From an uncultured Prevotella sp. (GTDB taxonomy: Bacteria; Bacteroidota; Bacteroidia; Bacteroidales; Bacteroidaceae): a DNA stretch of 43,908 nucleotides. Location: positions 1 through 43,908 of the forward strand of contig CAKQSF010000016.1 in the NCBI GenBank assembly GCA_934272845.1. Direction: 5' to 3'. The translations under genes were made by a program, and so were the position numbers. Under the pieces are notes generated by a model. It made no database searches and had not been told where the DNA came from. It worked only from the letters and a program-made list of their open reading frames with translations. Shown here piece by piece: positions 7,118 to 17,082 of this stretch. Every line of letters begins with the position of its first letter. Position 1 is the first letter of the stretch.

Positions 7118-9955
7118 ATGACAAAACTTAAGTCTACAATCAAGTCTCCTCGATTTCTGAGTATGATAATCTTCTTCGTATGTTTGTGCGTAGGTTGTCC
7201 TGTTAATGCACAGACCGCAGCACAGCGTAAGGGAAAAGGCGAAGTACGTGTTGGAGGAAATGTGGAAGACTCCTTTACGAAGGTAGGCTTACCTGCGTTT
7301 GTTACTTTGCTTGATAAGGATTCTACAGTTGTGGATACCGCTACATGTAAGGTGTATAGAGGAAATTCGTGGTTTATAATGTACATGCCGAAGGTTTCTG
7401 GAGAATATATGCTGCATGTGAAGTGCGAAGGGTATAATGATGCAGTAATGAAACAGACGTTCGATTTCTCCGTGCCGCAAAAAGGTTATGGCTTTCCTGA
7501 TGTTAAATTGAAGCGATTGCCTACCGCCGAGGACAGTCTGCGCTCAGTGGGGCTGGAGGAAGTGGTCGTTAGAGGCACACGCCTTCAAGTGGCATACCGT
7601 GGCGACACGATAGTGTATGACGCAAGTGCGTTTAATATACCAGAAGGAGCAATGCTCGATGCATTGGTAAGGCAACTGCCGGGAGCGGAACTGAAGAGTA
7701 ATGGCGATGTGTATGTCAATGGTAAGAAACTGGATTATATCACACTTAATGGCAACGATTTCTTTAAGGGAAACAATAAGGTGATATTGGATAACCTGCC
7801 ATATTTTGTGGTAAAAGAACTGAAGGTGTATCATAAAGACCCACCTATGGCGTTGACAAAACCAACGACGGAGGAGGAGAAGGACTTTGTGCTCGACGTG
7901 GTGATGAAGCGAGAGTATGCCGTTGGTACCATCGCAAATATGGAGGCTGGTATAGGAACCGACAACAGATGGAAAGCAAAGGCTTTCGCGTTGCGTTATG
8001 ATGAGAAGTCAAGACTGTCTGTCTTCGGAAATATAAACAATACAAACGAAGACCGCACGCCAGGAACTGATGGCGACTGGTCACCGAAGAAACAGACACG
8101 TGGACTGTTGACAACAAAGCAGGCGGGAATGAACCTGAACTATAATAATAGGAACAAGACGTTCCTGTTAGACAATACCGCGTTGCTTGAATGGTCTGAC
8201 CACGATGTAACGTCACGACAACGCAGCGAGACGTTCGCTACGGGTGGAAATATCATGGGAGGCATGAATTCATTTAACAATGACAAAAGTTTCACGCTCA
8301 AGGAAAATATTAGTATTAATACTAAAGTAAAGAAGTCAAGATTAACCTTCTATAATTATCTGACATACACAAACTCTGATGCTGTAACGGAATCATTGGA
8401 TTCTACCTATCGTGTAGGGTTGATAAATACGGATAGTTACCGTATGCAGGGAAACAGACGTCAGTTGTATGGCAATGGTAACATAGGCTGGAGTTTGCCT
8501 TCGCTTTCAACTGCATATAGTGCTTCTTTTTATGTTAACTACAGTTTCGCTAACGTAAGTCGTGACAAGGCGCATACGCTACGTAATACACATTATTATA
8601 ATATAGGGAGTGTGGATGGACGTAATGACTATCGTGATAACACCTTAAGTAGTTATTCGTATGATGCAACGATGAACAATACGTTCAGGCTCTCGCAAAA
8701 GGTTAGACTGACTTATGTCTTAGGTTATGGACAAAAAGGTGACGGACAGGGACGAAACTATTATCGTTTGTATGATTATTACGGAATAGACAATGATGAT
8801 ATGCGTTTGCCATCCACACGAGATTCTCTGCAAGCGGCTATGGACTATGGGAATAGTTATGACTATTTTACCATAGGAAGAGCGGTGGAAAACAAACTGG
8901 TAGTGAACTATAGTTGGAAGAACATAAGTTGCCTCCTTTCTCTTGATTATAAGTACAGCCGTGAGCGTATACATTATATATATAGTGCACTTGACACCGT
9001 GGCAAAACGTAACTATGGTAGTTGGATCCCTAATGTGAACTTTCAGTATAAATGGAAAAAGAATATAGTAAAAGTAAAGTATGTAGGCATAAACACACAA
9101 CCTAAGTTTAATGTCCTTATGCCACTTTATAATGATGCCAATGCGCTGAACATACGTCTTAACAATCCAAACCTAAAATCACAGTGGTCAAATATCGTAG
9201 AAGCGAGACTGGATGTTAAGCAGACAGGCATGAAGCCAACGTGGTGGGTGCAGTATGACCTCACAACCACAAAGAACGCTTGGGGAAACAAAGTGAGTTA
9301 CGATACCAATACAGGTGCGTACACAACAATAGCCGATAATGTAAATGGTAACTGGAACACCGCATTGAAGTCAGGAGTGAATGGACCAATAGACCAGCAG
9401 AAGCGTTTTAGGTATGACATATCGGCAAGCATGAAATACACTCATAGCGTAGACTTCTATACCGCCTATGATGATATGGGTAGTGACCTGAGCAAGGTGA
9501 ATACATTTAATCCGAGCACCACGCTAAAGTTGACGTACCGTAAGGACGTATTCTCAGCGGGATTCGTAGCGAAGTACACGGGAAATATAAGCCATGAAGA
9601 GAACTACGGACAGCGAGACCTTAATGTGCATGAATATAACGTGGGCGTAAACGCACAGTACACGGTGCCAGTACTGAAACTGACGATAGGTAGCGACATT
9701 AACCTATATTCGCAGAATGGATACGAAGCGGAGTATATGAACACCAATGACTGGGTGTGGAACGCCTCAGTCTCACGACCACTGTTTAAGGGAATGGTAG
9801 TAGCGAAGGTGGAGATGTTTGATATATTGCATCAACTGTCAACACGTCGTTACAGCATAAACGCACAGAGTAGGGTAGAGACCTTCTATAATAGTATACC
9901 GCATTACGCCATGTTCTCATTAAGTTATAAATTCGCAAAAACACCGAAGAAATAA
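7118..9955 (+). CDS. Outer-membrane beta-barrel protein with carboxypeptidase-regulatory-like and plug-like domains
   Basis: The start is placed at 7118 (MTKLKSTIKSPR), because the 58 codons upstream in the frame overlap the preceding gene and are not protein-like. The 945-residue product has a signal peptide ending VNAQ, a CarboxypepD_reg-like beta-sandwich (about 30-130), a plug-like section (LRQLPGAELKSNGDVYVNG and DNLPYFVVKELKVYHKD) and a long aromatic beta-barrel of the OMP_b-brl type ending in SLSYKFAKTPKK. It resembles TonB-dependent receptors but lacks a clear TonB box, and no SusD partner follows. The substrate is unknown. A strong terminator follows immediately. Confidence 0.82.
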   Translation: MTKLKSTIKSPRFLSMIIFFVCLCVGCPVNAQTAAQRKGKGEVRVGGNVEDSFTKVGLPAFVTLLDKDSTVVDTATCKVYRGNSWFIMYMPKVSGEYMLHVKCEGYNDAVMKQTFDFSVPQKGYGFPDVKLKRLPTAEDSLRSVGLEEVVVRGTRLQVAYRGDTIVYDASAFNIPEGAMLDALVRQLPGAELKSNGDVYVNGKKLDYITLNGNDFFKGNNKVILDNLPYFVVKELKVYHKDPPMALTKPTTEEEKDFVLDVVMKREYAVGTIANMEAGIGTDNRWKAKAFALRYDEKSRLSVFGNINNTNEDRTPGTDGDWSPKKQTRGLLTTKQAGMNLNYNNRNKTFLLDNTALLEWSDHDVTSRQRSETFATGGNIMGGMNSFNNDKSFTLKENISINTKVKKSRLTFYNYLTYTNSDAVTESLDSTYRVGLINTDSYRMQGNRRQLYGNGNIGWSLPSLSTAYSASFYVNYSFANVSRDKAHTLRNTHYYNIGSVDGRNDYRDNTLSSYSYDATMNNTFRLSQKVRLTYVLGYGQKGDGQGRNYYRLYDYYGIDNDDMRLPSTRDSLQAAMDYGNSYDYFTIGRAVENKLVVNYSWKNISCLLSLDYKYSRERIHYIYSALDTVAKRNYGSWIPNVNFQYKWKKNIVKVKYVGINTQPKFNVLMPLYNDANALNIRLNNPNLKSQWSNIVEARLDVKQTGMKPTWWVQYDLTTTKNAWGNKVSYDTNTGAYTTIADNVNGNWNTALKSGVNGPIDQQKRFRYDISASMKYTHSVDFYTAYDDMGSDLSKVNTFNPSTTLKLTYRKDVFSAGFVAKYTGNISHEENYGQRDLNVHEYNVGVNAQYTVPVLKLTIGSDINLYSQNGYEAEYMNTNDWVWNASVSRPLFKGMVVAKVEMFDILHQLSTRRYSINAQSRVETFYNSIPHYAMFSLSYKFAKTPKK

Positions 9956-9956
9956 A

Positions 9957-9994
9957 GAAAAAAGTGCCTTGCCATAAGCGGTAAGGCACTTTTT
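9957..9994 (+). terminator. Intrinsic terminator after the barrel gene
   Basis: AAAAGTGCCTTGCC pairs with GGTAAGGCACTTTT around an ATAAGC loop, with one G-T wobble. A-runs on the left and T-runs on the right make it potentially bidirectional. Confidence 0.9.
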
Positions 9995-10080
9995 ACAGTA
10001 ATATGATAACGAAAAAGCAGTTCTTTACGGTTATCAAACAATAAATTAGGAAAATCACCTATAAAAAGACAAAATCATCA

Positions 10081-10150
10081 TGTAATCACTATGTATTGTC
10101 CAGCGAGAAGGTAGTTATAACACAGTAAAGTAAAAAAAATAGTGATTACA
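10081..10150. repeat. 12-bp inverted repeat in the 9956-10632 intergenic region
   Basis: TGTAATCACTAT (10081-10092) is the exact reverse complement of ATAGTGATTACA (10139-10150), with a 46-nt loop. The right arm runs on into TACATAGT, which also complements part of the left arm. It lies about 280 nt upstream of the ribosomal promoter. The rest of the intergenic region shows only a short coding-like tail (about 10250-10342, ending NAKKAKQK then stop) that I cannot assign. Confidence 0.5.
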
Positions 10151-10430
10151 TAGTATCAGGACAGATATAGCAAGACTATGCCGTAACTACTTGAAATAAC
10201 GTTATATATAACTTATGCACAATCTGTAGATATAAAAAGGAAATAGGGGGGGATGTAGTGCGGAAATTGTAGATGGACGGTTAATTACAGAAAAGTCCAA
10301 AACGGTCGTGAGGATTAATGCCAAGAAAGCCAAGCAAAAGTAAACGCTTAGCAGTAATAGCAGTGCAGATGTCGGTAAGGATAGTTATTTGAAAATTATG
10401 CACTTAGAAATAAAAAAGTATGTAAAAAAC

Positions 10431-10461
10431 TTGCAGGAACCAGAAAAAAGTAGTAACTTTG
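10431..10461 (+). promoter_or_regulatory. Ribosomal-cluster promoter before rplC
   Basis: TTG at 10431-10433 and TAACTTTG at 10454-10461 are separated by 20 nt, matching the Bacteroidota housekeeping promoter. The predicted start of transcription is near 10468, giving a leader of about 165 nt before rplC. Confidence 0.8.
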
Positions 10462-10467
10462 CACTCG

Positions 10468-10632
10468 AAATCAGGGGGATTGCGCTGGAGATGTCTATCA
10501 ACTCGCTGAATCATAACGCCTTAGACTCCGAGGAAAAGGATGCCTGAAGTGCGCTATTTTTGCGTGTGTATGCGCGTAAGTTAATAATGAAGTAAAGAAA
10601 ATATAATATATTTATTAGTTAATTTCAAAGAA
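10468..10632 (+). promoter_or_regulatory. Long 5' leader of rplC, candidate autoregulatory RNA
   Basis: About 165 nt lie between the predicted transcription start and the rplC ATG. The leader has GC-rich blocks (GGGGGATTGCGCTGG, GAAGTGCGCTATTTTTGCG, TATGCGCG) in otherwise AT-rich DNA, with several GCGC segments able to pair in alternative ways. A T-run follows one of them. Feedback control by a ribosomal protein is inference. Confidence 0.4.
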
Positions 10633-11247
10633 ATGCCAGGATTAATTGGAAGAAAAATCGGAATGACATCCGTTTTCAGTGCCGACGGTAAGAATATACC
10701 GTGCACTGTTATCGAAGCTGGTCCTTGTGTCGTAACTCAAGTGAAGACCGTCGAGAAGGACGGCTACGCTGCAATTCAGCTCGGCTTTGGTGAGGCAAAA
10801 GAGTCTCGTACAACAAAGCCTATGATGGGTGCCTTTAAGAAGGCCGGCACAACACCAAAGCAACACTTGGCCGAGTTCAAGTTTGATGAGGAACATAACC
10901 TCGGTGACACCATTACTGTTGATCTCTTTGGAGAGGAAGACTTTGTAGATGTAGTAGGTACATCAAAGGGTAAAGGTTTCCAGGGTGTTGTAAAGCGTCA
11001 TGGATTTGGTGGTGTAGGTCAGTCTACTCACGGTCAGGATGACCGCGCACGTAAGCCAGGTTCAATTGGTGCCTGCTCTTATCCTGCGAAGGTATTTAAG
11101 GGTATGCGCATGGGTGGCCACATGGGTAACGAGCGCGTTACAACTCAAAACCTCAAAGTTATTAAGGTTATCCCAGAGAGCAATCTTATTATCGTTAAGG
11201 GCTCTGTTGCAGGATACAATGGTTCAACCGTTTTAATCAAGAAGTAA
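10633..11247 (+). CDS. rplC: 50S ribosomal protein L3
   Basis: At 204 residues this is full length. It starts [15 protein letters not shown] and carries the L3 signature [15 protein letters not shown] (about 115-130), followed by [19 protein letters not shown], the loop that reaches toward the peptidyl-transferase centre. It is the first gene of the cluster here: rpsJ, normally just upstream, is absent and a promoter precedes rplC instead. The stop codon overlaps the rplD start by one base (TAATG). Confidence 0.98.
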   Translation: MPGLIGRKIGMTSVFSADGKNIPCTVIEAGPCVVTQVKTVEKDGYAAIQLGFGEAKESRTTKPMMGAFKKAGTTPKQHLAEFKFDEEHNLGDTITVDLFGEEDFVDVVGTSKGKGFQGVVKRHGFGGVGQSTHGQDDRARKPGSIGACSYPAKVFKGMRMGGHMGNERVTTQNLKVIKVIPESNLIIVKGSVAGYNGSTVLIKK

Positions 11248-11876
11248 TGGAAGTAAGTGTATTGAATATACAAGGTCAGGATACCGGACGCAAGGTTGTT
11301 CTTAATGACGCTATCTATGGTATCGAGCCAAACGACCATGTTCTTTACCTTGATGTTAAGCAGTATCTCGCTAATCAGCGCCAGGGTACAGCAAAGGCTA
11401 AGGAACGTAGTGAGATGTCTGGTTCTACACGTAAACTTGGTCGCCAGAAGGGCGGCGGCGGTGCACGTCGTGGTGATATTAATTCTCCTGTTCTCGTAGG
11501 TGGTGGTCGAGTATTCGGTCCTAAGCCACGTGATTATCGTTTCAAACTTAACCTTAAGACTAAGGTGCTCGCACGTAAGAGCGCTCTTGCTTATAAGGCT
11601 CAGGAGAATGCAATCGTTGTAGTAGAGGACTTTACTTTTGAGGCTCCAAAGACAAAGGAAATCCTGAACGTCGCTAAGAACCTTAATGTAGAAGGTAAGA
11701 AGGTTCTCTTCGTAATGCCACAGGAAGATAAGAATGTTTATCTCTCTGCACGCAACATTAAGAAGGCAGAAGTAATGGCAGCAGCATCAATCAATGCCTA
11801 CAAGGTGATGAACGCTGATGTCCTCGTAGTATGCGAAAAGTCACTTCAGACTATCGACGAGAATTTAACCAAGTAA
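11247..11876 (+). CDS. rplD: 50S ribosomal protein L4
   Basis: This 209-residue protein contains the L4 extended-loop signature [20 protein letters not shown] (about 55-75) and [13 protein letters not shown], which line the exit tunnel. In E. coli, L4 represses its own operon; whether that holds here is unknown, but the long rplC leader would be the place to look. It overlaps rplC by one base. Confidence 0.98.
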   Translation: MEVSVLNIQGQDTGRKVVLNDAIYGIEPNDHVLYLDVKQYLANQRQGTAKAKERSEMSGSTRKLGRQKGGGGARRGDINSPVLVGGGRVFGPKPRDYRFKLNLKTKVLARKSALAYKAQENAIVVVEDFTFEAPKTKEILNVAKNLNVEGKKVLFVMPQEDKNVYLSARNIKKAEVMAAASINAYKVMNADVLVVCEKSLQTIDENLTK

Positions 11877-11898
11877 AACTTAAAAAGGAGAAAGAAAA

Positions 11899-12192
11899 AT
11901 GGCATTCATAATCAAGCCAGTAGTCACTGAGAAGATGACTAAGATTACAGAAAAGCAGCCTAACCGCTACGGTTTTATCGTAAGCCCTGAGGCTAACAAG
12001 CTCCAGATTAAGAAAGAGGTTGAGGCTCGCTATAACGTAACAGTGGAAGACGTTAATACCCTTAACTATGCAGGTAAGCGTTCATCACGCTATACTAAGG
12101 CAGGTCTTATCAAGGGTCAGAAGAACGCCTTCAAAAAAGCAATCGTCACTCTTAAGGATGGCGAGGAAATAGATTTTTACAGCAATATTTAA
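11899..12192 (+). CDS. rplW: 50S ribosomal protein L23
   Basis: This 97-residue protein begins MAFIIKPVVTEKMTK, matching the usual L23 opening (KPVVTEK), and carries the beta-hairpin region ALLKEV-like KEVEARYNVTVEDVNTLN. L23 sits at the tunnel exit and docks trigger factor and SRP. A purine-rich AAAAAGGAG precedes the ATG, a recognisable ribosome-binding site. Confidence 0.97.
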   Translation: MAFIIKPVVTEKMTKITEKQPNRYGFIVSPEANKLQIKKEVEARYNVTVEDVNTLNYAGKRSSRYTKAGLIKGQKNAFKKAIVTLKDGEEIDFYSNI

Positions 12193-12199
12193 ATAACAA

Positions 12200-13027
12200 A
12201 TGGCAGTACGTAAATTAAAACCAGTTACACCTGGTCAAAGACACAAGGTTATTGGCACGTTCGAGGATATTACTGCATCCGTGCCAGAGAAGTCTCTCGT
12301 TTACGGTAAACGTTCTACCGGCGGTCGAAACAACACCGGTAAGATGACCGTACGCTACATCGGTGGCGGTCACAAGAAGAAGTATCGTCTGATCGACTTC
12401 AAACGAGAGAAAGATGGTGTTCCAGCTGTTGTAAAGTCAATAGAGTACGATCCAAACCGCTCTGCGCGCATCGCTCTGTTGTACTATGTTGATGGTGAAA
12501 AGCGTTACATCGTTGCTCCAAACGGTCTGCAGGTAGGTGCCACAGTAATGTCTGGCGCTGACGCTGTACCTGAGGTAGGTAATGCTCTCCCACTTGCTAA
12601 CATTCCTGTTGGTACCGTTATCCACAACATCGAGCTCCGTCCTGGACAGGGCGCTCTCCTTGTTCGTTCGGCTGGTAATTTCGCTCAGTTGACTTCTCGT
12701 GAAGGCAGTTACTGTGTAATAAAGCTCCCTTCAGGTGAGACACGTAAGGTGCTCTCTGCTTGTAAGGCTACCGTAGGTGCTGTAGGCAACTCAGACCACG
12801 CACTCGAACAGTCTGGTAAGGCTGGTCGCTCACGTTGGCTCGGACGTCGTCCACACAACCGTGGTGTTGTTATGAACCCTGTTGATCACCCAATGGGTGG
12901 TGGTGAAGGACGTCAGTCTGGTGGACACCCACGTTCACGTAAGGGTCTCTACGCTAAGGGTCTTAAGACACGCGCACCTAAGAAACTCTCTAACAAGTAT
13001 ATCATAGAAAGAGCTAATCACAAGTAA
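12200..13027 (+). CDS. rplB: 50S ribosomal protein L2
   Basis: This 275-residue, full-length protein is required for subunit joining and peptidyl-transferase assembly. It shows [15 protein letters not shown] at the start, the OB/SH3-like core, and the conserved [13 protein letters not shown] segment (about 222-235) with the His that marks the functional centre. It lies 7 nt after rplW. Confidence 0.98.
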   Translation: MAVRKLKPVTPGQRHKVIGTFEDITASVPEKSLVYGKRSTGGRNNTGKMTVRYIGGGHKKKYRLIDFKREKDGVPAVVKSIEYDPNRSARIALLYYVDGEKRYIVAPNGLQVGATVMSGADAVPEVGNALPLANIPVGTVIHNIELRPGQGALLVRSAGNFAQLTSREGSYCVIKLPSGETRKVLSACKATVGAVGNSDHALEQSGKAGRSRWLGRRPHNRGVVMNPVDHPMGGGEGRQSGGHPRSRKGLYAKGLKTRAPKKLSNKYIIERANHK

Positions 13028-13051
13028 CACTCTATAAAATAAAGCGAAAAT

Positions 13052-13318
13052 ATGAGTCGTTCATTGAAAAAAGGTCCATATATCAACGTTTCTCTTGAGA
13101 AGAAAATTCTCGCTATGAACGAGAGCGGTAAGAAGACTGTCGTTAAGACATGGGCCAGAGCTTCTGTAATCTCACCTGATTTCGTGGGACACACAGTAGC
13201 TGTACACAACGGTAACAAATTCATACCTGTTTATGTAACTGAAAACATGGTAGGACACAAACTCGGTGAGTTCTCTCCTACACGTCGCTTCGGTGGACAC
13301 GCTGGTAACAAGCGCTAA
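13052..13318 (+). CDS. rpsS: 30S ribosomal protein S19
   Basis: This 88-residue protein begins [11 protein letters not shown] and ends with the family signature [21 protein letters not shown]19 works in the head of the small subunit with S13. It sits in canonical order between L2 and L22. Confidence 0.97.
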   Translation: MSRSLKKGPYINVSLEKKILAMNESGKKTVVKTWARASVISPDFVGHTVAVHNGNKFIPVYVTENMVGHKLGEFSPTRRFGGHAGNKR

Positions 13319-13352
13319 AACAGGCTATAACCATTAATCCAAACAAAGTAAA

Positions 13353-13757
13353 ATGGGAGCAAGAAAACATAATGCGGCTGAAAAAATAAAAGAAGCCAAA
13401 AAAACTCAATACTTTGCCAAACTCGTTGGTGTTCCTTCTTCACCACGTAAAATGCGCTACGTTGTAGACATGATTCGTGGTATGGAAGTAAACCGCGCGC
13501 TAGGCGTGCTCAGATTCTCAAAGAAGCAGGCTTCTGCTGACGTTGAGAAGTTGCTGCGCTCTGCTATCGCAAACTGGGAGGTAAAGAACGACCGTAAGGC
13601 AGAAGACGGTGAACTCTACATCTCTAAGGTCTTCGTGGATGAAGGCGTTACTCTTAAGCGTATGCGTCCTGCACCACAGGGTCGTGGATACCGCATCCGT
13701 AAGCGTAGCAACCACGTTACACTGTTCGTTGATACCAAAACTAATGAAGATAAATAA
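13353..13757 (+). CDS. rplV: 50S ribosomal protein L22
   Basis: This 134-residue protein has the L22 core ([14 protein letters not shown]) and the C-terminal beta-hairpin signature [20 protein letters not shown] that reaches into the exit tunnel. It is slightly longer than E. coli L22 because of an N-terminal extension beginning [16 protein letters not shown], which I recall from other Bacteroidota. Confidence 0.97.
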   Translation: MGARKHNAAEKIKEAKKTQYFAKLVGVPSSPRKMRYVVDMIRGMEVNRALGVLRFSKKQASADVEKLLRSAIANWEVKNDRKAEDGELYISKVFVDEGVTLKRMRPAPQGRGYRIRKRSNHVTLFVDTKTNEDK

Positions 13758-13765
13758 GGAATAGA

Positions 13766-14503
13766 ATGGGACAGAAAGTTAATCCAATAGCAAACCGACT
13801 CGGAATCGTCCGCGGTTGGGATTCAAACTGGTTCGGTGGAAAGAACTTCGGAGATAACCTCGTGGAGGATCAGAAAATCCGTAAGTACCTGAACGAGCGT
13901 CTCGCTAAGGCAAGCGTTTCACGTATCGTCATCGAGCGCACTTTGAAGCGTGTCACCATCACTATTTGTACTGCCCGTCCGGGTATCGTCATTGGTAAGG
14001 GTGGACAGGATGTAGACAAGCTGAAGGAAGAGTTGAAGAAACTCTATAAGAAAGATATTCAGATAAACATCTTCGAAATAAAGAAACCAGACCTCGATGC
14101 TAACATCGTAGCTAATTCTATTGCTCGCCAGGTAGAAGGCAAGATCGCTTATCGCCGCGCCATTAAAATGGCTATCCAAAACACAATGCGCGCTGGTGCT
14201 GAGGGTATCAAGGTACAGATATCAGGTCGTCTCAATGGTGCTGAAATCGCACGTACTGAGATGTTGAAGGAAGGACGTACTCCACTTCATACTTTCCGCG
14301 CTGATATCGATTACTGCAAAACTGAGGCTCTCACTAAGGTCGGTATCCTTGGTATCAAGGTATGGATCTGCCGCGGTGAAGTGTACGGCAAGCGTGACCT
14401 CGCACCTAACTTCACACAGGAAAAGAGCAACGGTGGCCGTGCTGCAGGCAATGGACGCGGAAATAACCGCGGTGGTAACCGTAAGAGAAACAATAACCGT
14501 TAA
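13766..14503 (+). CDS. rpsC: 30S ribosomal protein S3
   Basis: This 245-residue protein begins [14 protein letters not shown] and contains the KH RNA-binding motif [18 protein letters not shown] (about 72-90). It ends in a low-complexity tail rich in Gly, Arg and Asn ([16 protein letters not shown]), longer than in many bacteria. S3 forms part of the mRNA entry channel. Confidence 0.98.
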   Translation: MGQKVNPIANRLGIVRGWDSNWFGGKNFGDNLVEDQKIRKYLNERLAKASVSRIVIERTLKRVTITICTARPGIVIGKGGQDVDKLKEELKKLYKKDIQINIFEIKKPDLDANIVANSIARQVEGKIAYRRAIKMAIQNTMRAGAEGIKVQISGRLNGAEIARTEMLKEGRTPLHTFRADIDYCKTEALTKVGILGIKVWICRGEVYGKRDLAPNFTQEKSNGGRAAGNGRGNNRGGNRKRNNNR

Positions 14504-14519
14504 AAACTAAGAAGCTACT

Positions 14520-14948
14520 ATGTTACAGCCAAAAAGAGTAAAATATAGAAGACCGCAGGATGGTCGTGGCAATAAGGGCAACGCACATCGCGGTACACAG
14601 TTGGCTTTCGGTTCTTTCGGTATCAAGACTCTTGAGCCAAAGTGGATTGACAGCAGACAGATTGAGGCTGCCCGTGTTGCAATCAACCGTTATATGAACC
14701 GTGAGGGTCAGGTATGGATTCGTATCTTCCCTGACAAACCAATCACTCGTAAGCCAGCAGACGTACGTATGGGTAAAGGTAAGGGTGACCCTGCAGGATG
14801 GGTGGCTCCTGTTACTCCAGGACGTATCCTCTTCGAGATTGAGGGCGTTTCATTCGACATCGCTAAGGAGGCTCTCCGACTCGGTGCACAGAAACTCCCA
14901 GTTAAAACTAAGTTTGTAGTACGTCGTGATTACGATAAAAACGCTTAA
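14520..14948 (+). CDS. rplP: 50S ribosomal protein L16
   Basis: This 142-residue protein starts [13 protein letters not shown] and carries the L16 signatures [20 protein letters not shown] and [20 protein letters not shown]16 positions tRNA at the A site. It is followed after 3 nt by rpmC. Confidence 0.98.
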   Translation: MLQPKRVKYRRPQDGRGNKGNAHRGTQLAFGSFGIKTLEPKWIDSRQIEAARVAINRYMNREGQVWIRIFPDKPITRKPADVRMGKGKGDPAGWVAPVTPGRILFEIEGVSFDIAKEALRLGAQKLPVKTKFVVRRDYDKNA

Positions 14949-14951
14949 ACT

Positions 14952-15140
14952 ATGAAGATGAAAGAAGTAAAAGAACTTGAAACCAAGGACTTGGTTGAAA
15001 AGTTGGAGAATGCAAAGGCTGCTCTCGATACTATGAAGCTTAACCATAACATCTCTCCCCTTGAGAATCCGTCACAGATTAAGGCTGCTCGTCGTGATAT
15101 CGCACGTATGATGACAGAACTCAACTCACGTAATAAATAA
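14952..15140 (+). CDS. rpmC: 50S ribosomal protein L29
   Basis: This 62-residue, two-helix protein has the L29 pattern [15 protein letters not shown] and the end signature [20 protein letters not shown]. It lies between L16 and S17 as expected, at the tunnel exit next to L23. Confidence 0.96.
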   Translation: MKMKEVKELETKDLVEKLENAKAALDTMKLNHNISPLENPSQIKAARRDIARMMTELNSRNK

Positions 15141-15151
15141 TAATGGTCCAT

Positions 15152-15409
15152 ATGGAAATGCGTAATTTAAGAAAGACAAGACAGGGTGTCGTTACAAGCA
15201 ACAAGATGGATAAAACCATTGTTATTGCGTCTAAGTTCAAAGAGAAGCACCCAATCTACGGTAAATTTGTGCAGAAAACTAAAAAGTATCATGCACATGA
15301 TGAAAAGAATGAGGCTAACGTAGGTGATACTGTCCTCATCATGGAGACACGTCCACTCTCTAAAACTAAGAGATGGAGATTAGTTTCAATAATAGAAAAA
15401 GCTAAGTAA
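15152..15409 (+). CDS. rpsQ: 30S ribosomal protein S17
   Basis: The start at 15152 gives [14 protein letters not shown], which matches the family opening. An in-frame ATG at 15143 would add only three residues and lies just 2 nt after the rpmC stop. The 85-residue OB-fold protein contains [29 protein letters not shown] and the closing signature [13 protein letters not shown]. It binds 16S rRNA early in assembly. Confidence 0.96.
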   Translation: MEMRNLRKTRQGVVTSNKMDKTIVIASKFKEKHPIYGKFVQKTKKYHAHDEKNEANVGDTVLIMETRPLSKTKRWRLVSIIEKAK

Positions 15410-15411
15410 AT

Positions 15412-15777
15412 ATGATACAGGCTGAATCAAGACTCACAGTATGTGATAACAGCGGTGCACGCGAGGCTCTCTGCATCCGTGTCCTCGGTGGTACTGGCCG
15501 CCGTTACGCAAGTGTTGGTGACGTTATCGTCGTTGCTGTCAAGAACGTCATCGCTTCAAGTGATTTGAAAAAAGGTGCAGTATCTAAGGCTCTCATCGTT
15601 CGTACTAAAAAGGAAATTCGTCGTCAGGACGGTTCTTATATCCGTTTCGATGATAATGCTTGTGTACTCCTTAATAACGCTGGTGAACTACGCGGTAGCC
15701 GTATCTTCGGCCCTGTTGCCCGTGAGCTCCGTGCCGTTAATATGAAGGTCGTTTCTCTTGCACCTGAGGTACTTTAG
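15412..15777 (+). CDS. rplN: 50S ribosomal protein L14
   Basis: This 121-residue protein begins [19 protein letters not shown] and has the L14 signature [20 protein letters not shown]. It takes part in intersubunit bridges. Only 2 nt separate it from rpsQ. Confidence 0.97.
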   Translation: MIQAESRLTVCDNSGAREALCIRVLGGTGRRYASVGDVIVVAVKNVIASSDLKKGAVSKALIVRTKKEIRRQDGSYIRFDDNACVLLNNAGELRGSRIFGPVARELRAVNMKVVSLAPEVL

Positions 15778-15805
15778 TTTTTCACACTTAAAGAGTAAAA
15801 TAGTA

Positions 15806-16123
15806 ATGAGTAAGTTACATATAAGAAAAGACGATACCGTTATTGTTCTCGCTGGTCGTGACAAAGGTAAGACTGGTAAGGTGCTCAAGGTCCTCGTTGA
15901 GGAACAGCGCGCTATCGTTGAAGGTATTAATATGGTATCTAAGAGTGCCAAGCCTTCAGCAAAGAACCCTCAGGGGGGTATCGTAAAGCAGGAGGCTCCT
16001 ATCCACATCTCTAACTTGAGCCTCATTGATCCAAAGAGCGGAAAGGCTACTCGTGTTTCTATTAAGCACGAAGGAAAAAATGTAGTTCGTATCGCTAAAA
16101 AGTCAGGGGAGGAAATCAAGTAA
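15806..16123 (+). CDS. rplX: 50S ribosomal protein L24
   Basis: The frame is open from 15758, but the first 16 codons overlap rplN. The start [14 protein letters not shown] at 15806 fits L24 and gives 105 residues. A KOW motif ([20 protein letters not shown]) is clear. L24 nucleates large-subunit assembly. The stop overlaps the rplE start by one base. Confidence 0.95.
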   Translation: MSKLHIRKDDTVIVLAGRDKGKTGKVLKVLVEEQRAIVEGINMVSKSAKPSAKNPQGGIVKQEAPIHISNLSLIDPKSGKATRVSIKHEGKNVVRIAKKSGEEIK

Positions 16124-16668
16124 TGGATACAGCACAGTTAAAGAAAGTATATAAGGAGACTATCGCTCCTGAGTTGCAGAAGCAGTTCAACTACTCTTCT
16201 GCTATGCAGATTCCAGTCTTGAAGAAGATCGTTGTTAACATGGGTCTCGGTGACGCTACCCAGGACAAGAAGATCATTGATGTCGCTATCAACGAGATTA
16301 CTGCAATCACAGGTCAGAAGGCCGTTGCTACGTACTCTAAGAAGGATATCGCTAACTTCAAGCTCCGTAAAAAAATGCCTATCGGTGTCATGGTAACATT
16401 GCGTCGTGAGCGCATGTATGAGTTCCTTGAGAAACTCGTTCGTATCGCTCTCCCACGTATCCGTGACTTCAAGGGTATACAGTCAAAACTCGATGGCCGT
16501 GGTAACTATACACTCGGCATCCAGGAGCAGATTATCTTCCCTGAGATTAATATCGATTCTATCGACCGCATCCAGGGTATGAATATCACCTTCGTAACAA
16601 CAGCCAAGACTGATGAAGAGGGCTTCGCACTCCTCAAGGCATTTGGCCTTCCATTCAAAAACGCTTAA
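16123..16668 (+). CDS. rplE: 50S ribosomal protein L5
   Basis: This 181-residue protein contains the L5 signature [18 protein letters not shown] [18 protein letters not shown] (about 29-46) and the C-terminal GLPFKNA. L5 holds 5S rRNA and contacts P-site tRNA. Its stop is 13 nt before rpsN. Confidence 0.97.
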   Translation: MDTAQLKKVYKETIAPELQKQFNYSSAMQIPVLKKIVVNMGLGDATQDKKIIDVAINEITAITGQKAVATYSKKDIANFKLRKKMPIGVMVTLRRERMYEFLEKLVRIALPRIRDFKGIQSKLDGRGNYTLGIQEQIIFPEINIDSIDRIQGMNITFVTTAKTDEEGFALLKAFGLPFKNA

Positions 16669-16681
16669 GTAAAGAATAACT

Positions 16682-16984
16682 ATGGCAAAAGAATCAATGA
16701 AGGCTCGCGAGGTAAAGCGTGCCAAGCTCGTTGCTCGCTACGCTGAAAAGCGTGCGGCTCTGAAGAAGATCATCGCTACCTCAGAAGATGCTGCTGAGCG
16801 TTATGAGGCAGCTCGCGCTCTTCAGGCTATACCAAAGAACGCCAACCCAATCCGCCTGCACAACCGTTGTAAGGTGACTGGACGTCCAAAGGGTTATATC
16901 CGTCAGTTCGGTATCTCTCGTATTCAGTTCCGTGAGATGGCATCTGCTGGTCTTATCCCAGGCGTTAAGAAGGCTAGCTGGTAA
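16682..16984 (+). CDS. rpsN: 30S ribosomal protein S14 (zinc-independent type)
   Basis: This 100-residue protein begins [17 protein letters not shown] and ends with the S14 signature [20 protein letters not shown]. Only one Cys of the zinc-ribbon set is present ([11 protein letters not shown]), so this is the Zn-independent form. A central stretch around [16 protein letters not shown] makes it longer than the 89-residue form I recall from Bacteroides. It is followed by a 147-nt gap with two hairpins. Confidence 0.96.
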   Translation: MAKESMKAREVKRAKLVARYAEKRAALKKIIATSEDAAERYEAARALQAIPKNANPIRLHNRCKVTGRPKGYIRQFGISRIQFREMASAGLIPGVKKASW

Positions 16985-17013
16985 TAACAGAGCATTCGAG
17001 TAATTAAGGTTTT

Positions 17014-17052
17014 AAGGTGTAAGGCTATTCGATAAAGAATGCCTTACAACCT
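17014..17052 (+). promoter_or_regulatory. Hairpin in the rpsN-rpsH gap
   Basis: AGGTGTAAGGC (17015-17024 region) pairs with GCCTTACAACCT (17041-17052) with one bulged base, around a loop containing TATTCGATAAAGAAT. Flanking GTAAT and ATTAC can extend it. No T-run follows, so it is not itself a terminator. It may be a protein-binding site or an alternative to the hairpin downstream. Confidence 0.55.
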
Positions 17053-17082
17053 CATTACCTGACAAAGAAAAATAATTTCTAT

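Noticed and set aside
9995..10632. A missed rpsJ gene upstream of rplC
   Set aside because: No frame of about 100 codons with S10 motifs exists on the plus strand in this stretch.
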